From Ferruginibacter sp. (GTDB lineage: Bacteria > Bacteroidota > Bacteroidia > Chitinophagales > Chitinophagaceae), in contig JAGNRZ010000014.1 of assembly GCA_017988335.1 (NCBI GenBank), forward strand, positions 1 through 32,968: a stretch of DNA of 32,968 bases. The letters are read 5' to 3'. A model generated the notes under the pieces. That model saw nothing but the letters and a program-made list of their open reading frames with translations, made no database searches and was not told the DNA's origin. How positions within the stretch are numbered: position 1 is the stretch's first letter; each line of letters begins with the position of its first letter. Shown here piece after piece: positions 8,472-16,015 of the stretch. Both the position numbers and the translations under genes were made by a program.

Positions 8472-8702
8472 TATAACTAATTGTTATGGGTTATTAAAAA
8501 GCACAAGCTTCTTTTGCGTATTTTTCTGTTACTTTTCTCATTTCATTGGCTCTTTTTGCAAAACCTTTTCTTCCCTATTACAACAACCCTACCTCCTTTA
8601 TATTTTCACAAATGTTATTCTCTAAATCCTACATACACCACTATTATTTCTTATATTAGCTACTTATTTAAACCTTTTATATAACACAATTTAAGCATAG
8701 AG

Positions 8703-8867
8703 ATGAACAACCTTATCCGCTTATTTATTGCAGTTATTGCAATAACAGCTTTGCCACAATTTGCATATTCACAATCTTTAAGTATTAACAATGATGGTAG
8801 CTTAACTAATGGTAGCACCATACTTGACATTAAAAGTGTAACTAGAGGATTACTTATTTTAAAGTAG
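8703..8867 (+). pseudogene. Truncated remnant of a large surface-protein gene
   Basis: A 54-residue frame begins MNNLIRLFIAVIAITALPQF with a clean signal peptide ending AYSQ. It continues SLSINNDGSLTNGSTILDIK and SVTRGLLILK, then stops. This matches the conserved opening of large Bacteroidota exported proteins (tail-fibre or chaperone-of-endosialidase type), where the text is roughly LxINxDGS..PxxSAxLDVKSTTKGxLIPRMT followed by hundreds of residues. Here the frame ends at the point where LIPRMT is expected and no homologous continuation follows before the next gene. I read it as a decayed 5' fragment. A functional 54-residue peptide is a less likely alternative. Confidence 0.6.
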
Positions 8868-8885
8868 CATTATAATTAAATAATT

Positions 8886-8893
8886 TACATTTG
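8886..8893 (+). promoter_or_regulatory. TAnnTTTG promoter box for the PsbP-like gene
   Basis: TACATTTG matches the Bacteroidota -7 box. Its last base is the first base of a GTG that could be a start, so if the promoter is used, translation must begin at the ATG at 8905. Confidence 0.5.
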
Positions 8894-8904
8894 TGAAAAA
8901 TAGT

Positions 8905-9462
8905 ATGCGTATAATTTTATTTTTTGCTGTTACTTTCTTTTTGAATAGTTCTATAATTGCACAAAAAGTTAATAACACTACTCAAAACTGGCTTAGCTAT
9001 ACAGATACAACTATACGTATTAGCGTTAAATATCCACCAGAGTGGACATTAAAAACAACTAATCCAAAATCTCCTATTGTGCTTAAAGCTCCGTTAGAAA
9101 ATGATGAAGACGACTTTGCTGAAAATATTAACTATGTAGTAAAACCTTTACCTCAAGGGCAAAAGGTGTTGTTATCTGATATTTCTAAAGCCATAAAAAA
9201 TAACATCCCAAATGTAGTGGATGAATTTAAATTAGGCTACGAAAAAAAATTACAATGGATGGGTGGTGAGGCAATTGAATTTTTTTATAGTGGTGTATCA
9301 AAAGGTGATAATGCTGGAGTAAAAATAAAATTATTGCAGCGAATTGCTATAATAAAAGGAAATATGTATTTAGCTACTTATTCTGCAGAAAATGGTAAGG
9401 TGGATGTTAGTAATGCAGACGCAATAAAAATTATTAATCTTACTACATTATTAAAGAAATAA
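8905..9462 (+). CDS. Exported PsbP/DUF1795-like protein
   Basis: A 185-residue exported protein (signal MRIILFFAVTFFLNSSIIAQ) with the PsbP/DcrB-like fold. ISVKYPPEWTLKTT is the typical opening strand pair (YPxxW). NPKSPIVLKAP, FAENINYVV and GNMYLATYSAENG correspond to the LxxP, ENxNV and AYxxTYTA blocks of the family. Such proteins are periplasmic and mostly uncharacterised; a stress or lipid-interaction role is sometimes proposed but cannot be shown here. The start was set at the ATG at 8905 rather than the GTG at 8893, because a promoter box covers that GTG. It converges with the 137-aa gene at 9472. Confidence 0.7.
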   Translation: MRIILFFAVTFFLNSSIIAQKVNNTTQNWLSYTDTTIRISVKYPPEWTLKTTNPKSPIVLKAPLENDEDDFAENINYVVKPLPQGQKVLLSDISKAIKNNIPNVVDEFKLGYEKKLQWMGGEAIEFFYSGVSKGDNAGVKIKLLQRIAIIKGNMYLATYSAENGKVDVSNADAIKIINLTTLLKK

Positions 9463-9471
9463 TGTGCTGCT

Positions 9472-9885
9472 TTACTTAAGTATTTTATAAAACTTTTTTA
9501 CTTCCTCTATTTCTAATGTAGAAATAGCTTCATTTTTATCGTACTTACTCTTTAAAAATAGTAGCCGTTTATGTTGAGGGTACTTTTGCAACATTTCATT
9601 TATTTGGTTACCTAAGATTTCGTCTTTAGTGGGTAATGCTGCAGTAATAGTGGCTTTGGCTCTTTCTCTAGTTGGTTTTTTAAGTATTATGGCTTCTAAA
9701 GTGGCCACATAACCTGTGCTTATGCCTTCGGTTTTTTGAGCCTTGTCCAGCAAGCCCTCTAATTGTTTTTTACTTAAGCCACCACGTAAGCAATATTGGT
9801 TGTACAAACTTTCAATAAATGAAGATGTGGGATGAAGAACCTTCATTTTTTCTAAAATAGTTAATACAATATCCTTGTTTGCCAT
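9472..9885 (-). CDS. Unknown 137-aa protein, last gene of the GH3/isoprenoid operon
   Basis: A 137-residue soluble, helix-rich protein (VLTILEKMKVLHPTSSFIES, LSKKQLEGLLDKAQK, EIEEVKKFYKILK) with no signal peptide, membrane segment or motif I recognise. Its ATG overlaps the TAA of the isoprenoid-synthase-like gene by one base (TAATG), so the two are translationally coupled and it belongs functionally with them. The charged helical make-up would suit a small partner subunit or binding protein, but that is inference. I do not know a family for it, and it could be restricted to this lineage. Confidence 0.7.
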   Translation of the reverse strand: MANKDIVLTILEKMKVLHPTSSFIESLYNQYCLRGGLSKKQLEGLLDKAQKTEGISTGYVATLEAIILKKPTRERAKATITAALPTKDEILGNQINEMLQKYPQHKRLLFLKSKYDKNEAISTLEIEEVKKFYKILK

Positions 9886-10886
9886 TACTTACAATATTTA
9901 ATATGATGCCTTATAGATTGTAAAATAGGCAATAGTTTATCCATATCGCAAATTAATTGCTGGCGGCTATATGCTGAGGGTGTAAAAATATTATTTGTAG
10001 TGGCTTCTGCCTTTTGTAAATGATTAAGACAAACAAAACATCTACTAAAAATACCAATTGAAATTATTTGTAAAAAACAATGTACATTTTTTGGAGGAAA
10101 CTCTATTGCATAAGCCATTTCTTGTGCTTTTTGCAACCGCTCTACAAACAAAACCCTAACCTCATTTACTTTTTTAGTAGTAGTCATTAATGTGTGTATT
10201 CCTGCTTTATAATCTTTATATACATCAAAAATATCGTTGGCCAGTTGCATTAGTCCACCCATTTCAAAAAGCATTTGTTGTTCAGCATCGGTTAATTCAA
10301 ACTCAAAAGCGGTTCTATAAAACAATAACGATTCGCCACCTTTCTTTATGGTAATATCTATTATTTGTTGATTGGTAAGCCCCGGTTTGGCTTGCAATTT
10401 ACTTTGTACTTGTGCATCATACACTTTATACAATTGCTTTAGCATTACAGTTTTGCTTGGACAGTTTTGCAGAGCAGTATTATAGAATTGTAAAAATAAT
10501 TTTTCGTTACTTGTGTTAGGTGTTATCGTTATTGGGTTTTCAATAAACTGTTTTAATTGTTCTTCACTAAGTTGCTGTTTATCAAAAAAATCATCAAACA
10601 AACCTGTCATACCGCCTTGGCAAGTGCTAGCTAATCGTTGTTGTGTTGTTATTTGTTTTCCATGTAATGCACAAAATGCTTCTCCTAAAATGGCAGGTAC
10701 AGCTAAGCCGTAATAATGTGTTATTTTTTTAAAGTCGGCTTCTTCTAAACTACCGTCATTAGTAGATTTGGCAGTAGTAAGCCATGGAAAAATTTGTTGC
10801 TGTAAATATTTTTTTTGTAGCGAAAGTTGTTTGTATATTTTTACTAAAAGAAACGGAGTAGATATAAAATTTTTAAACTGTTGCAT
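9885..10886 (-). CDS. Class I isoprenoid-synthase-like protein
   Basis: A 333-residue, all-helical soluble protein that looks like a class I terpenoid synthase or head-to-head prenyl synthase. The first aspartate-rich motif is GLFDDFFD, with DDxxD at residues 98-102. The second is QLANDIFDVYKDYKAGIHT at about 214-232. It fits both the terpene-synthase NDxxSxxxE metal motif (with D replacing S and E) and the QLxNIxRDxxED motif of squalene/phytoene synthases. KKGGES at 181-186 lies between them. The spacing, about 115 residues, is normal for the fold. The substrate would be a prenyl diphosphate. It lies 23 bases after the GH3 gene and is coupled to the 137-aa gene. Function beyond the fold is unproven. 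Confidence 0.65.
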   Translation of the reverse strand: MQQFKNFISTPFLLVKIYKQLSLQKKYLQQQIFPWLTTAKSTNDGSLEEADFKKITHYYGLAVPAILGEAFCALHGKQITTQQRLASTCQGGMTGLFDDFFDKQQLSEEQLKQFIENPITITPNTSNEKLFLQFYNTALQNCPSKTVMLKQLYKVYDAQVQSKLQAKPGLTNQQIIDITIKKGGESLLFYRTAFEFELTDAEQQMLFEMGGLMQLANDIFDVYKDYKAGIHTLMTTTKKVNEVRVLFVERLQKAQEMAYAIEFPPKNVHCFLQIISIGIFSRCFVCLNHLQKAEATTNNIFTPSAYSRQQLICDMDKLLPILQSIRHHIKYCK

Positions 10887-10909
10887 ATATAAACGCTACG
10901 TAATAGTAA

Positions 10910-12439
10910 TTATTTATGCTGCATTAAAAATGCATTCCAATCGTTTAACATAGTTCCTTTTAATACTCTTGGAAATTTATGCTGCCCACCTTCTTTTCCC
11001 TTATACTTCATAAAATCCATAAAGGTTTTTTCTGGCAATACAGTAACCAATACTTCCTTTAATGCATGCTTACGTTCTACTTCGTAATCATCATTTAGCT
11101 CTTTTATTTTATTGTCTATTAGTATTTGTAGTTTTGCTGCATTCACTTTATCATCTGTTGCCACATACCAATGATGAGCAAAAAAATTATTGTAAGGAAT
11201 GCCAGCCACTGTAAACTCAGGTATCGATATATTTAATGCTGAGCTCACCATTTCAATAGCCTTGTTCATATTATCTACACTTAAATGCTCACCTACAAGG
11301 CTTAAAAAGTGCTTGGTTCTACCAGTAATAATTATTTCGCTGTGTTCTCTATCCACAAGCTTTACAGTATCGCCAATTGCATATCGCCATGCACCAGCGT
11401 TAGTACTTATTAAAATAGCGTAATCTTTATTTTCTTCTATTTCATGTATCATTAAGGCTTCTGGTTCATCTACCATATAGCCTTCGCTATCAAAATTATT
11501 TTCATCAAAAGGTACAAACTCAAAAAACATATTGTTGTTTAACACCAAGTGCATACCTATAGCCTCTTGCCTATTTTGATAAGCTAAAAATCCTTCGCTA
11601 GCCAAGTAAGTTTCAATAAAAGTAATAGGCTTACCCAATACTTTTTCAAACCCTTTTTTATATGGCTCCATAGCTACCCCTCCATGTACATAAAAAGATA
11701 AATTGGGCCACATTTCATGTATGTTGTTCAGCTTATATTTTTCTACAATTTTTTCCATACACAACTGTAACCAAGCAGGCACCCCAATAATAAACCCAAT
11801 ATCCCAATTAGGTGCATTATTTACCACTTCTTCCAATTTGGTATTCCAATCTTTAGCTGCAGCAATTTTTTTCCCAGGCTTATATAATCCTAGTCCTTGA
11901 AACCAAAAAGGAATATTGCGTTGTTGAATACCACTTAAATCACCTGCAAAATAAGTAGGTCCTTTTTGCAATTGTGTGCTGCCGCCTAGTATTAGCCAGC
12001 CTTTGCCTACTGCACTTCTGGGCACATTTTCATACTTAGCCAAGCTAAGCAATTGCTTAAAACTAGTAATTGTATTACTTCTTATCAGCTCTTTTGTTAT
12101 GGGAATGTATTTACTTGTTGCATCGCTTGTACCACTGCTAAGTGCAAAATATTTTATTTGTCCAGGCCAGCAAACATCAGGTATTCCTTCTTTGGTTTTA
12201 TACCACCAAGCGTCGTAAATTTTATTATAATCATGTGTGGGAACTAGTTGCTGAAATTTTTTACCTGGGTGGCGACTCAATACTATTTCATCAAACTTAT
12301 AGCGTTGTCCAAACTCAGTAAACCTTGCTTTTTTAAGCAGTTTTTTTAACACTTTTATTTGTTGCCTCCGTGGGTCGCTTACGGGCAAATTAAGTGCCTT
12401 TGCTATACTTTTGGGAAGCCTTATATCAATTATTGCCAT
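10910..12439 (-). CDS. GH3-family acyl-acid amido synthetase
   Basis: A 509-residue member of the GH3 branch of adenylate-forming enzymes, which activate a carboxylic acid as the acyl-AMP and join it to an amine, usually an amino acid. SSGTSDATSKYIP (101-113) is the P-loop-like ATP motif. ASEGFLAY (280-287) and YAIGDTVKL (353-361) are the second and third nucleotide motifs, and GRTKHFLSLVGEHLS (373-387) is the hinge to the mobile C-terminal lobe. All are intact, so activity is expected. Plant GH3s conjugate jasmonate or auxin; bacterial substrates are mostly unknown. It is the promoter-proximal gene of a three-gene operon with an isoprenoid-synthase-like protein, so an isoprenoid acid is a conceivable substrate. 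Confidence 0.9.
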   Translation of the reverse strand: MAIIDIRLPKSIAKALNLPVSDPRRQQIKVLKKLLKKARFTEFGQRYKFDEIVLSRHPGKKFQQLVPTHDYNKIYDAWWYKTKEGIPDVCWPGQIKYFALSSGTSDATSKYIPITKELIRSNTITSFKQLLSLAKYENVPRSAVGKGWLILGGSTQLQKGPTYFAGDLSGIQQRNIPFWFQGLGLYKPGKKIAAAKDWNTKLEEVVNNAPNWDIGFIIGVPAWLQLCMEKIVEKYKLNNIHEMWPNLSFYVHGGVAMEPYKKGFEKVLGKPITFIETYLASEGFLAYQNRQEAIGMHLVLNNNMFFEFVPFDENNFDSEGYMVDEPEALMIHEIEENKDYAILISTNAGAWRYAIGDTVKLVDREHSEIIITGRTKHFLSLVGEHLSVDNMNKAIEMVSSALNISIPEFTVAGIPYNNFFAHHWYVATDDKVNAAKLQILIDNKIKELNDDYEVERKHALKEVLVTVLPEKTFMDFMKYKGKEGGQHKFPRVLKGTMLNDWNAFLMQHK

Positions 12440-12465
12440 TTACAGTTATAAAAGGTTAAGGGAAG

Positions 12466-12473
12466 CAAAGATA
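12466..12473 (-). promoter_or_regulatory. TAnnTTTG promoter box of the GH3 operon
   Basis: The minus strand reads TATCTTTG, 26 bases before the GH3 ATG. This is a full match to the Bacteroidota -7 consensus with a normal leader length. No clear -33 TTG at 19-21 bases was found. Confidence 0.55.
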
Positions 12474-12622
12474 GCTAATAGTAAAGACTTTTACTAAGGT
12501 GAAAAGCAATACATTTAATTTAGCAAAAAGGCTTTAAAGATGCCATATATTCCGCTTTTGAACAGAGCGTCGCCAAAACTGATGCCATAAAAAACCAATG
12601 CTCACAAACAAAAAATTATACC

Positions 12623-12630
12623 TAAGTTTG
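12623..12630 (+). promoter_or_regulatory. TAnnTTTG promoter box of the S46 peptidase gene
   Basis: TAAGTTTG ends 19 bases before the ATG at 12650. It is a full match to the -7 consensus with a short but ordinary leader. Confidence 0.55.
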
Positions 12631-12649
12631 TTCTCTTAAAATTAGACAT

Positions 12650-14812
12650 ATGAAGAAGTTTTTTGTTTCGATTGTTTTATCAATCTCTTTATTAAAAGCT
12701 ACTGCCGATGAAGGTATGTGGCTACCTATGTTATTAGGTCAACAAGTATATAACGACATGGTGAAAAAAGGATTAAAGCTTACCAAAGAGCAGCTTTACT
12801 CTATCAACAAATCATCGTTGAAAGATGCAATTATAATTTTTGGCGGTGGCTGTACCGGCGAAATTGTAAGTAGCCAAGGATTAATTTTTACCAATCACCA
12901 CTGCGGTTACGATGCCATTGCCACAGCAAGTAGTGTACAAAATAATTATTTAAGAGATGGTTTTTATGCCATGAATAAAGACCAAGAAATTCAAACCAAA
13001 TTAACTGTACAATTTTTAGATAAAATTATTGATGTTACAAAAGAAGTAGAAGATGCAGTAAAAGGTTTAGCCTGGGCAGATAGATTAAAAAAACTACCAG
13101 AAGTTTATAAAGCCATTACTGATAAAGTAGCTGATAAAGACAATGGATTAGAAGGTAGAATTTTTAGCATGTTTAAAGGCAATCAATACATAATGTATGT
13201 GTTTAAACGTTACAGAGATATTCGTCTTGTAGGCACCCCTCCTGAAAGTGTAGGTAAGTTTGGTGGCGATACAGATAACTGGGAGTGGCCACGTCATACA
13301 GGTGATTTTAGTGTGTTTAGAGTGTATGGTAGTGCAGCTGGTAAGCCTGCAGATTTTAGCAAAGAAAATACTCCTCTTAAACCAAAGCATTTTTTACCTG
13401 TAAGTATTAAAGGTTTTAAAGATGGTGATTATGCTATGATATACGGTTACCCAGGTAGTACTAACCGTTATGAAAATAGCTATGGTATAAAACTTAAAAA
13501 CGATATTGAAAACCCAACCTTAGTGGGCTTAAGAGATATGCGTTTGAAAAATATGTATGAGCAAATGATTAAAGACCCTGCTGTAAAATTAAAATTAGCC
13601 AGTAACTATGCAGGTATTGCCAACTATTGGAAGTTTTTTGATGGCGAAACCAAGCAATTAAAAAAGTTTAATACCGAAGCAGAGAAAAAAGCTTACGAAG
13701 ATAAATTTACTGCATGGGCAAAAGGTAAACCAGAGTATGAAAATATTTTTGCAGACTATGCAAAAAATTATGCTACATGGACCCCGTATAGCAAACAACG
13801 TCAATTTATTAATGAAGGTATTTTGGGTTCTCCTTTAGCGGCTTTTGCAGCCAGCCTTGTAGGTTTAGAAGATAAATTATTAAAACCTAATACGCCTGCG
13901 GCAGAATTAAAAAAAGCTATTGAAGCTGCAACTGCTAATAGGGCAGCTTTTTTAGAAGCAGAAGATAAGCCTAGTGATGAAAAAATTATGGCTGCTGTTG
14001 CTATGATGTATTATAACGATGTTGATAAAAACCAACACCCAATTGGTTTTTACGAAGGTATGAAAAGTGTATATGGCAGTTTAAAAGAAGAAGCTACATA
14101 TAAAGCATGGGCAAAAAATGTATTTGCAAACACTATGCTTTTAGACAATGCTAAGTGGGATGCTTTTACAAAAGACCCTTTAGCCACTACATTGCAAGAC
14201 GACCCTGCATTTGCTTACGCTACTGCATTTACAAAAAACTACAATACAAAATATGCACCTATGTATGCAGCATTTGTAAGTAAAAATAATGAGTTAGGTA
14301 AATCATACTTAAAGGGTATTATGGAAATGAACCCTGCGGCAGTAAACAAAATGTATCCCGATGCTAATTTTAGCATGAGAGTAAGTTATGGTAATGTAAA
14401 AAGCTACCGACCAAGAGATGCTGTGTTTTATGATTACGTTTGTACAAGCAAGGGCATTTTAGAAAAATACAAACCAGGTGATTACGAATTTGATTTACCA
14501 ACAAAACAAGTAGAGTTGTTAAAGAAGAAAGATTTTGGTCAGTACATTGATAAACGTACACAAGATTTAGTGGTTACATTTATTACCACTAACGATATTA
14601 CTGGTGGAAATAGCGGCAGCCCTGTTATTGATGCTAATGGTAATTTATTAGGCCTTGCTTTTGATGGTAACTACGAAGCATTAAGCCATAAAATTGCTTT
14701 TGACAAAGATTTAAACCGCACTATTTGTGTAGATGTTCGTTATGTATTATGGTGTATAGATAAATTGGGGGGTGCTAAAAACTTAATTGATGAATTGAAA
14801 TTGGTAAGATAG
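12650..14812 (+). CDS. S46 family dipeptidyl peptidase (DPP7-like)
   Basis: A 720-residue periplasmic or surface serine peptidase that removes dipeptides from oligopeptide N-termini. It has a signal peptide (KKFFVSIVLSISLLKATA, about residues 2-19). The chymotrypsin-like triad is visible as H84 in TNHHCGY, D219 in RHTGDFSVFR and S655 in GGNSGSP. The S1-pocket residue 18 positions after the catalytic serine is G673 (AFDGNYE). In this family glycine there marks DPP7-type preference for hydrophobic P1 residues, while arginine marks DPP11-type preference for Asp/Glu. Length is normal. It likely works with the S9 DPP-IV-like enzyme at 21119 in peptide scavenging. A terminator hairpin follows. Confidence 0.93.
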   Translation: MKKFFVSIVLSISLLKATADEGMWLPMLLGQQVYNDMVKKGLKLTKEQLYSINKSSLKDAIIIFGGGCTGEIVSSQGLIFTNHHCGYDAIATASSVQNNYLRDGFYAMNKDQEIQTKLTVQFLDKIIDVTKEVEDAVKGLAWADRLKKLPEVYKAITDKVADKDNGLEGRIFSMFKGNQYIMYVFKRYRDIRLVGTPPESVGKFGGDTDNWEWPRHTGDFSVFRVYGSAAGKPADFSKENTPLKPKHFLPVSIKGFKDGDYAMIYGYPGSTNRYENSYGIKLKNDIENPTLVGLRDMRLKNMYEQMIKDPAVKLKLASNYAGIANYWKFFDGETKQLKKFNTEAEKKAYEDKFTAWAKGKPEYENIFADYAKNYATWTPYSKQRQFINEGILGSPLAAFAASLVGLEDKLLKPNTPAAELKKAIEAATANRAAFLEAEDKPSDEKIMAAVAMMYYNDVDKNQHPIGFYEGMKSVYGSLKEEATYKAWAKNVFANTMLLDNAKWDAFTKDPLATTLQDDPAFAYATAFTKNYNTKYAPMYAAFVSKNNELGKSYLKGIMEMNPAAVNKMYPDANFSMRVSYGNVKSYRPRDAVFYDYVCTSKGILEKYKPGDYEFDLPTKQVELLKKKDFGQYIDKRTQDLVVTFITTNDITGGNSGSPVIDANGNLLGLAFDGNYEALSHKIAFDKDLNRTICVDVRYVLWCIDKLGGAKNLIDELKLVR

Positions 14813-14840
14813 TTTTCACACAAAGTATATAAGAATCGCA

Positions 14841-14870
14841 AAGCCGCTAAGTATAAAATAGCGGTTTTTT
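14841..14870 (+). terminator. Rho-independent terminator after the S46 gene
   Basis: CCGCTA (14844-14849) pairs with TAGCGG (14859-14864), extended by flanking A/T and G-T pairs, and is followed by TTTTTT. It lies 30-60 bases after the stop codon. Confidence 0.75.
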
Positions 14871-14891
14871 TATGTTGTGTAAATACAAGCT

Positions 14892-14899
14892 TACCTTTG
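14892..14899 (+). promoter_or_regulatory. TAnnTTTG promoter box of the FAH gene
   Basis: TACCTTTG lies 19 bases before the ATG at 14919, just past the preceding terminator. Confidence 0.55.
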
Positions 14900-14918
14900 A
14901 CAAAATATTTAAATCAAA

Positions 14919-15929
14919 ATGAAATTAGTTACTTACTTAAAAGATAATCACCCTCAGTTAGCATTTTTGGTAGATGGCATTTTATACGATACCGATACTG
15001 TAAATAGTGAGTTGCCCAGCACTATGGCTATGTTTTTAAACTTTTGGGATGAGTACATGCCCATCGCAAGTGCAGCCGAAAAACATATAAAAGAAGGTAT
15101 TTTGGGTAAAAGGGCAGTAAACACTCTTTATAACGAAGCAGAAATAATTGCACCTGTGCCTTTCCCAACAAGCTGTAGAGACGGTTATGCTTTTAGGCAG
15201 CATGTAGCGGCAGCAAGGCGTAATCGCAAGGTAGATATGATTGCCGAGTTTGACCAATACCCCATTTTTTATTTTACCAATCATAATAGCATACAAGGCC
15301 CTGGTGATATTGTTTGTATGCCAGACCATTTTAAAAAATTAGATTTTGAATTAGAAGCCGCTATTGTAATTTGTAAAAGCGGCAGAAATATCAAAGCTGC
15401 TGATGCAGATGAATATATTGGCGGTTTAATGATAATGAACGACATGAGTGCAAGAACATTGCAAATGGAAGAAATGCTACTTAACCTTGGCCCAGCAAAA
15501 GGAAAAGATTTTAGCACAGTAATTGGTCCCATGCTAGTTACATTAGATGAGCTTGAAGAATTTGAAGTGCCTTGCAAAGACAACCATATAGGTAAAGCAT
15601 GGAACTTAAACATGAAGTGCTGGGTAAATGGCGTACAAGTTAGCCAAGGCAATGTAGCCGATATGGATTGGACATTTGCAGAAATTATTGAAAGGGCTAG
15701 TTATGGAGTTAATTTATTTGCTGGAGATGTAATTGGTAGTGGCACAGTAGGCACAGGTTGTTTTTTAGAATTAAACGGAACCGGAAAATTAAACGACCCT
15801 AATTATCAAGAGCAATGGTTACAAGAAGGAGATGTTGTAGAAATGGAAATTGATGGGCTAGGAAAATTGAGTAATACTATTGTTAAAGATGAAAGTGATT
15901 TTTCTATTTTGGATTTGAAGAAAATGTAG
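14919..15929 (+). CDS. Fumarylacetoacetate hydrolase family protein
   Basis: A 336-residue FAH-fold enzyme that hydrolyses or decarboxylates a beta-diketo acid. Family blocks include PVPFPTSCRDGYAFRQHV (about residues 83-100), FYFTNHNSIQGPGD, the metal-binding LDFELEAAIVI (E-x-E), GLMIMNDMSARTLQ, AKGKDFSTVIGPMLVT and GDVIGSGTVGTGC. All are complete, so activity is likely. The long N-terminal part before the FAH core suits the fumarylacetoacetase-like group used in tyrosine/homogentisate breakdown, but other pathway genes are not in the window. The flavin-reductase-like gene follows on the same strand after an 86-base gap filled by a palindromic repeat. Confidence 0.9.
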   Translation: MKLVTYLKDNHPQLAFLVDGILYDTDTVNSELPSTMAMFLNFWDEYMPIASAAEKHIKEGILGKRAVNTLYNEAEIIAPVPFPTSCRDGYAFRQHVAAARRNRKVDMIAEFDQYPIFYFTNHNSIQGPGDIVCMPDHFKKLDFELEAAIVICKSGRNIKAADADEYIGGLMIMNDMSARTLQMEEMLLNLGPAKGKDFSTVIGPMLVTLDELEEFEVPCKDNHIGKAWNLNMKCWVNGVQVSQGNVADMDWTFAEIIERASYGVNLFAGDVIGSGTVGTGCFLELNGTGKLNDPNYQEQWLQEGDVVEMEIDGLGKLSNTIVKDESDFSILDLKKM

Positions 15930-16010
15930 AACGCTGATGATTATGATTTTTAAGATTAACGCAGATAAAAATCATAACAAATCATATTTATCATAACAAT
16001 CTGCGTTCCT
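15930..16010. repeat. Palindromic intergenic repeat between FAH and flavin-reductase genes
   Basis: AACGCAGAT (15958-15966) and ATCTGCGTT (15999-16007) are perfect inverted arms around an AT-rich centre with ATCATAA/ATCATAT repeats. A related AACGCTGATGATTATGAT motif lies just before the left arm. It resembles dispersed intergenic repeats of Bacteroidota. It fills almost the whole gap and ends 8 bases before the next ATG. Confidence 0.55.
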
Positions 16011-16015
16011 TATAT

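Noticed and set aside
8481..8684. 67-residue hydrophobic frame after the TPR gene
   Set aside because: It needs a TTG start, has no ribosome-binding context or recognisable motif, and comes from a pyrimidine-rich stretch that gives Leu/Phe/Pro-rich text in any frame.
15036..15652. Minus-strand frames of 97 and 123 residues opposite the FAH gene
   Set aside because: They are antisense shadows of a clearly conserved gene, and their translations show no domain.
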